A DNA stretch of 64,000 bases from Strongyloides papillosus (lineage: Eukaryota > Nematoda > Chromadorea > Rhabditida > Strongyloididae), in the NCBI GenBank assembly GCA_005656395.1, contig SRSI01000001.1, forward strand, positions 620,001-684,000, read 5' to 3'. Under the pieces are notes generated by a model. That model ran no database searches. It saw only the letters and a program-made list of their open reading frames with translations, and was not told where the DNA came from. A program made the translations under genes and the position numbers. Shown here in pieces: positions 59,748 to 64,000 of the stretch (positions are counted from its first letter, which is position 1; every line of letters begins with the position of its first letter).

Positions 59748-59882
59748 TTTTTAAAATTGTATGCTTTTTATAAATTAAAAATTTATTAAAAGTTTTACAT
59801 AATTTTATATTAATATAAAATATTTAAAAAAACATACCTTATAACTAAAAAAATTAAAATTAATCTTTAAAAAGATTATGAA

Positions 59883-60050
59883 GTGTCGAAATTGAATAAA
59901 AAATTGTTGTCTTTGAATAGGAAAATGTTGCCTTTGAATAGGAAAATGTTGAATTTGAATAGAAAAATGTTGAATTTGAATAGGAAAATGTTGAGATTGA
60001 ATAGGAAAATGTTGCGTTTGGTTAGAAAAATGTTGAATTTGACCGGGAAA
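59883..60050 (+). repeat. 21-bp tandem repeat, right inverted arm
   Basis: About eight units of the type AAAATGTTGAATTTGAATAGG, the reverse complement of the left-arm units. The open frame across it (68 codons) is an artefact of the period. Confidence 0.75.
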
Positions 60051-60072
60051 TGGTATATATTAATATTTTTAA

Positions 60073-60574
60073 TAACTTTAAATAGTTAATTGACTTTAAT
60101 TTCTGAATAAACTAATAGTTTTAAATAATCGAAAAATAAGGAAACTCAATAATATCAATTATATTTATACTTATGACTCTTTTAAATACTATGTCGTTTA
60201 TTTATTAATATAATTTGTTTTTTGCAATTCTATACTACCACTTTTTTATATTGTTATTATTACAATAGTTTTAATAGTTTTAGTAGTTCAATTTGATTAA
60301 TTTGACTAAAATTTCATACAACGAATATTTGTAATAGTGTCAACTGTTTACAAAATTTAATATATTTAAAATGCTGTAGAGTATGTATATTAACAACAAA
60401 AATAATTGAAGACTTTCCAAAATTAAAATGTAAATGATATAAATGAAATTTAAATAAAGTAATTGATATATTTTGAATATGAATTTTAAATATTATTTAA
60501 ATTAGTATCTTATTATACTTTATATAAGTCTTGTAATTTTTAAAAAGGGTACATAAAATTTTAAAGTTATTATT
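60073..60574. other. AT-rich DNA, possibly containing the 5' LTR
   Basis: Lies between the foldback transposon and the gag-pol frame. If the proposed primer-binding site at 60589 is right, the 5' LTR would end at CA 60585-60586 and occupy much of this stretch. Its left end could not be found because the 3' LTR is outside the window. Confidence 0.4.
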
Positions 60575-63500
60575 ATGTTTATGTCATCTGGCGATCCTGG
60601 CTCACGTATTAAGTCGTTAAGGGATTACAATGGAAGAACTCGTTACTCAATTTACCTCCTGAATCAACTCAACCGTCTGAAAGTCCCAGTAGAGGACCAC
60701 GTCAATCATTTTCTTAGTTATCAAGATGAAGATACTGTCGATGCTTTTTATGAATACCACTCTGATTACACCTTAGCCACGTGGACTGACGTTGAAGAAT
60801 TCTGTGAGAAACGTCAACCACACACTGTCAAGCCTTTTATACTTCGTGTTACTGAAGTTATGGAAGCTAGAAGACTCCCTGATGAATTACCCAACTCGTA
60901 CTACAACCGTTTGTTATCAATCCTTGCTTTCGGTGATATGAAGGAAGCAACAACACTGGTAACTCTTAAACTCTTGAATGAACTCCCGCTCCAAGTCAAA
61001 GAACACTTTTCCGATAGATCTAGTAATATTGACTTGACTTTAGCTCTCTCTGAATGGAAGAAATTCTTAGATCGTTCTAAGTTACGTGAACATTTTAATG
61101 ACTCGTACAGTAGAAAGGTCTTTCGTCAACCACCACCAACACCAGTGAAACTGCCCAATCCTTCGGTCACTCCTGATACGAAACCTGTGGTAGTTAATCC
61201 TTTGAAAACATCACGTCAAAATGACTCCCCTTTACCAACTCCACCAGCTACTCCACGTCGTTCCAAAGATGAGATCACATGTTTCAACTGTAGAGAAAAA
61301 GGTCACTATGCTAGTGCCTGTTCGAAACGGGATCCTGTAATGCACAAGAACAATGCTATTGTTAGTGATCAAGTATTTAGTATGTCTCCACGTGTCTTTG
61401 AGATGATCACAATCAATGGTGAGTATGTCAAAGTGCTTATAGACTCTGGAACAACTGTCAACATTTTGCCGAAGTCCCTGATTGAACAACTCCATGTCAC
61501 TGTAGTACCAACTAAAGATTCTATCCAATATGGAGGTGGGTATGTGGCCACACCACATGGTGAATCTGTTTTGTCAATGTTTTTTATTGGTTCTGAATCA
61601 ACGTATACAGCGAAGTTCCTGATAACTGATGATGAGTACCCGATGATCACGATGGAGTCCGCATTGGCTCTCAATATCAACTATCAAGAGCGTTTACAGT
61701 CGATGTTGAATGATAGAGAAAGAGTTGTTAAAACGTTGAACGAAATTGCTGACCATTCACCACCTGTCGCTCACTCTCTTATTGAAAATCAAAGGTTATG
61801 GGACGAATCAATTCCTAAACCAACTGAACGAATGAAATTGCCGTTTACTGAAATACCAAAGAGTTCGCTTGCTAAGCCGTATGATCTCAAAAGTATTGAT
61901 AGACCAAAGGTTGCTATGGAAATAGCACGTCTCCTTCGTTTAGACCAATTACTGCCTATAAAATCACCAATTTTTTCGTCTCCTATCACTTCTGTTATTT
62001 CACCGAATAAAACAAGAATTTGTCATGATAGTCGTAAATTAAATCAATATATGTCTAATGTTGATCTTCAGCTACCAAAATTGGAGGAGATACTGGGACG
62101 TATTCCTAATCAAGAAGATCTGGTTTTTGTACAGTTAGATCTCCGAGATGCTTTCAAACTCATTGGTATTGCAGATGAACATCAGCATTACTCCACTATT
62201 TCAACAGTTTGGGGAAATTTTTATTCACCATTACTTCAATTTGGATATCGCTGTGCACCTGGAATGTTTCACAATTATTTTGCTTCGTTGTTGAATACTC
62301 ACGAGTTCCCAGATTGTATCCAGTACATGGACGACATCATTTTTTATGGTAATGTTTCATCGCTGTCTGATACTTTGCCCAAATTTTTCCGTAAATGTAG
62401 TGAGAAGAATTTCAAATTGAATTTACCAAAGTGTAAGTTTTTTTTTAACACCATTACTTTTCTTAGCTTCGAACTTTCAAACAACGGTATTCAGGTTCCT
62501 AAAGTAAAAATTGATTCTTTACTGGGAGAGAATAAGCCTGATAGTATTACTGGAATGAGATCGGTAATCGGTAAAGTCAATCATATCTCCAAGTTTATAC
62601 CAAATTATGGTCAAATCATGTCATCACTTCACCCAAAATCTGAATCCAAATTTGTCTGGTCTGAACGTCGTACTCATGACTGGAATTCATTGAAAGATAG
62701 CCTTGCCAATACTCTTACACTTAGATTTCCAAAGTCATTTGATACATTGATTAGAATTGAATTTCAACCACTTCCTGATGCTCTTCAATCTGTTATCACT
62801 TTTGTGGAGGAGGGAGAGATGAAACTGTTGGATGTAAATTCTTGTAAGATGTCACCAACAGAAAGAAATTATGCTATTATTGAGAAAGAAATGACTATTG
62901 TTGGAGAACATTTAAAGAATGCTCAAAAGATTTTATGTGCATATGATTGTGAATTTGTTACACCTTTCAAAGCAACTGAACACTTCATCAAATTTGGTTT
63001 GGAATACTCTTCAAAGAATGTTTCCAATGTTAGTGCTCGAATTCAACGTTTAATTGTTCCTTTTATAAGCTCTGGTGTTTCAATTACTTGTAAACCAAAG
63101 AAAGTCACCCAATTTTGTAACAGTGCTGTTCTGGAGAAAGCTAGAATGCCTGCCTCACTTACACCCTTAGATGAATGGATCCCTCATGACGATATATTGA
63201 TGTTTCAAGGTAAAGATGTCTTATGTTTACAACTGAAAAGCTTTTTAAAAGGTGAATTGAAAAATGTAGAAAAGTTACCTCACTATTTAAGAACTCGATT
63301 ATCTGAAATTGGGTTTGAAAATGGTTTACTTTGTGTAAATTCATGTCCCTTGGTTTCTCAAGAATTGGCGACCCGTTTATGTCTGTTGATTCACGAGCAA
63401 GATCACAAAGCCGAAACTGCCCTGTACAACACTGTCATCAATATGGTTTACACTCATGGTTTGTCAAAGATTGCCTCCAGTACCGTTCAAAACTGTCAAT

Positions 63501-64000
63501 CATGTTTGAAATGTCGTCGCAATCCAATCATGCGTAGTATAAAATGGTCGAAAGCTACATTTCCAAGAGAACGAGGTCATTTTGACTGTGGGTACTTCAA
63601 CTCTAAATGTTTTATTGTGCTAATCGATTCCTATAGTGGCTACACATTTGGGAGATTCTTGAAGGATAAAAGTTTGGAGCAGTTGATTTCTTTTTTTGAT
63701 TCAGTGATGGTGGACCAAATGCCGTTCAAGATTATTGTGAGTGATAATGAGCCGTCATTGTGTTCTGAAGGCCTATCGGAGTACCTGAAGTCAACTGGAA
63801 CATTTTATTGGGGGAAAGGTTATGAAAGATTGAATAGCCCCGTGTACTGTCCTACTGCCAATGGTCTAGCTGAAAAAATTGTTGGAATCGTCAAAACTAA
63901 ATTCAAGCATCTTACCTCAAAAGCAATCCCGTTCTCCAAGCTCATGTCGTACGCCCTCCGTGAAATCAACCATCAATTCAGAAGATCTGGTGAGACTCCT
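60575..64000 (+). CDS. Ty3/gypsy-type Gag-Pol polyprotein, partial at window end
   Basis: One uninterrupted frame of 1142 codons from ATG 60575 to the window edge. In order: a Gag region (1-230); a CCHC zinc knuckle starting at Cys236 (CFNCREKGHYASAC); an aspartic protease with IDSGT at Asp290; a reverse transcriptase with QLDLRDAF and YMDD at 584-587; an RNase H-like region (about 720-810); an integrase zinc domain (HEQDH ... CQSCLKC) and core with Asp1004, Asp1057 and Glu1100. The order PR-RT-RH-IN places it in Ty3/gypsy rather than copia. Gag and Pol share one frame with no frameshift. The RNase H region lacks the usual TDAS and TDH aspartates. The integrase D-E spacing (42) is slightly long. 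Further C-terminal integrase and the 3' LTR lie beyond 64000. Confidence 0.92.
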   Translation, partial: MFMSSGDPGSRIKSLRDYNGRTRYSIYLLNQLNRLKVPVEDHVNHFLSYQDEDTVDAFYEYHSDYTLATWTDVEEFCEKRQPHTVKPFILRVTEVMEARRLPDELPNSYYNRLLSILAFGDMKEATTLVTLKLLNELPLQVKEHFSDRSSNIDLTLALSEWKKFLDRSKLREHFNDSYSRKVFRQPPPTPVKLPNPSVTPDTKPVVVNPLKTSRQNDSPLPTPPATPRRSKDEITCFNCREKGHYASACSKRDPVMHKNNAIVSDQVFSMSPRVFEMITINGEYVKVLIDSGTTVNILPKSLIEQLHVTVVPTKDSIQYGGGYVATPHGESVLSMFFIGSESTYTAKFLITDDEYPMITMESALALNINYQERLQSMLNDRERVVKTLNEIADHSPPVAHSLIENQRLWDESIPKPTERMKLPFTEIPKSSLAKPYDLKSIDRPKVAMEIARLLRLDQLLPIKSPIFSSPITSVISPNKTRICHDSRKLNQYMSNVDLQLPKLEEILGRIPNQEDLVFVQLDLRDAFKLIGIADEHQHYSTISTVWGNFYSPLLQFGYRCAPGMFHNYFASLLNTHEFPDCIQYMDDIIFYGNVSSLSDTLPKFFRKCSEKNFKLNLPKCKFFFNTITFLSFELSNNGIQVPKVKIDSLLGENKPDSITGMRSVIGKVNHISKFIPNYGQIMSSLHPKSESKFVWSERRTHDWNSLKDSLANTLTLRFPKSFDTLIRIEFQPLPDALQSVITFVEEGEMKLLDVNSCKMSPTERNYAIIEKEMTIVGEHLKNAQKILCAYDCEFVTPFKATEHFIKFGLEYSSKNVSNVSARIQRLIVPFISSGVSITCKPKKVTQFCNSAVLEKARMPASLTPLDEWIPHDDILMFQGKDVLCLQLKSFLKGELKNVEKLPHYLRTRLSEIGFENGLLCVNSCPLVSQELATRLCLLIHEQDHKAETALYNTVINMVYTHGLSKIASSTVQNCQSCLKCRRNPIMRSIKWSKATFPRERGHFDCGYFNSKCFIVLIDSYSGYTFGRFLKDKSLEQLISFFDSVMVDQMPFKIIVSDNEPSLCSEGLSEYLKSTGTFYWGKGYERLNSPVYCPTANGLAEKIVGIVKTKFKHLTSKAIPFSKLMSYALREINHQFRRSGETP
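60575..64000 (+). mobile_element. LTR retrotransposon (Ty3/gypsy-like), 5' part
   Basis: Defined by the intact gag-pol frame and a putative tRNA primer-binding site at its start. The absence of stops or frameshifts over 3.4 kb, next to a heavily decayed neighbourhood, indicates a young insertion. Element boundaries and LTRs cannot be given from this window. Confidence 0.8.
60589..60603 (+). promoter_or_regulatory. Putative tRNA primer-binding site
   Basis: TGGCGATCCTGGCTC begins with TGG (complement of tRNA CCA) and follows a CA dinucleotide by 2 nt, the usual arrangement at an LTR/internal junction. It would lie inside the gag frame (codons 5-10), which is unusual. The matching tRNA is not identified. 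Confidence 0.35.

Larger units (their letters stand above)
59187..60072. mobile_element. Foldback DNA transposon with repeat-array inverted termini
   Basis: Both ends carry the same inverted sequence. The outer part TATACCATTTCCCGGTCAAA on the left is matched on the right by its complement ending GGGAAATGGTATATA. Inside each outer end lies an array of 21-bp units (left about 59225-59360, right 59883-60050) in inverted orientation, so the arrays themselves act as long terminal inverted repeats. The interior of about 520 bp contains a remnant of a Tc1/mariner/IS630-type transposase. Total length is about 890 bp. Exact termini and target-site duplication could not be fixed because the flanks are AT-rich. 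Confidence 0.7.

Noticed and set aside
59150..60089. Two genes encoding LN-x-KM heptapeptide repeats
   Set aside because: Both frames are products of a 21-bp tandem repeat in inverted orientation at transposon ends.
61232..61989. Minus-strand open frames of 66-108 codons
   Set aside because: They are shadows of the gag-pol frame, whose motifs stay in register from 60575 to 64000.
1..64000. tRNA, rRNA, snRNA, spliced-leader RNA genes and CRISPR arrays
   Set aside because: I looked for T-loop-like GTTCGANTC words, conserved rRNA cores, known SL sequence and regular direct repeats with spacers, and found none convincing. A covariance-model search would be decisive.

Overview
The window is eukaryotic, AT-rich DNA from a nematode, most likely of the Strongyloides clade. 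Introns are very short (about 45-60 nt, GTAAGT/TTTTAG type). Candidate trans-splice acceptors lie just upstream of start codons, and one gene row looks like an operon. The ribosomal ubiquitin fusion has the degenerate ubiquitin typical of nematodes. Four neighbouring genes match, from memory, a C. elegans cluster (ncs-2, ercc-1, nubp-1, OXSM-like). Genus and species are inferred, not proven.

1-46 kb, mostly ordinary genes. In order: a divergent SLC6-type transporter (+); a TopBP1/MUS-101 BRCT protein (+); a small TPR protein (-); a neuronal calcium sensor (-). A gene-free AT-rich stretch of about 9.3 kb follows. Then come ERCC-1, NUBP-1 and a mitochondrial ketoacyl synthase on + with 140 and 197 nt between them; a canonical SLC6 transporter (+); the ubiquitin-like/RPS27A fusion (+); a DHRS7-like dehydrogenase, mitochondrial ribosomal protein S15 and plastin (all -); Cu/Zn SOD (+); a Gly/Met-rich tandem-repeat protein (-); a Lys-rich low-complexity protein (+); and a RIG-I/DRH-like protein (+) whose ATPase motifs are degenerate.

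46-57 kb, a decayed block. It holds non-processed pseudogenes of an MTR4/SKI2-type helicase and a DDX3/Vasa-type DEAD-box helicase, both with introns, frameshifts and in-frame stops. There are also three broken genes of unknown family, three small intact coiled-coil genes, short strong hairpins and a recurring CACATAGCG-like motif.

57-64 kb, mobile DNA. A 5'-truncated Helitron helicase has lost its Walker A lysine. Next is a foldback DNA transposon whose inverted repeats are arrays of 21-bp units flanking a broken Tc1/IS630-type transposase. Last is a Ty3/gypsy-like retrotransposon with one uninterrupted gag-pol frame running off the window end.

Splice sites were placed by eye from reading frame and consensus. 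No rRNA, tRNA or CRISPR array was recognised. Nothing here is clearly a new system. The best candidates for a second look are the transposon with repeat-array termini, the pseudo-ATPase RIG-I-like gene, the 37-bp foldback hairpin at 7.8 kb and the helicase pseudogene block.
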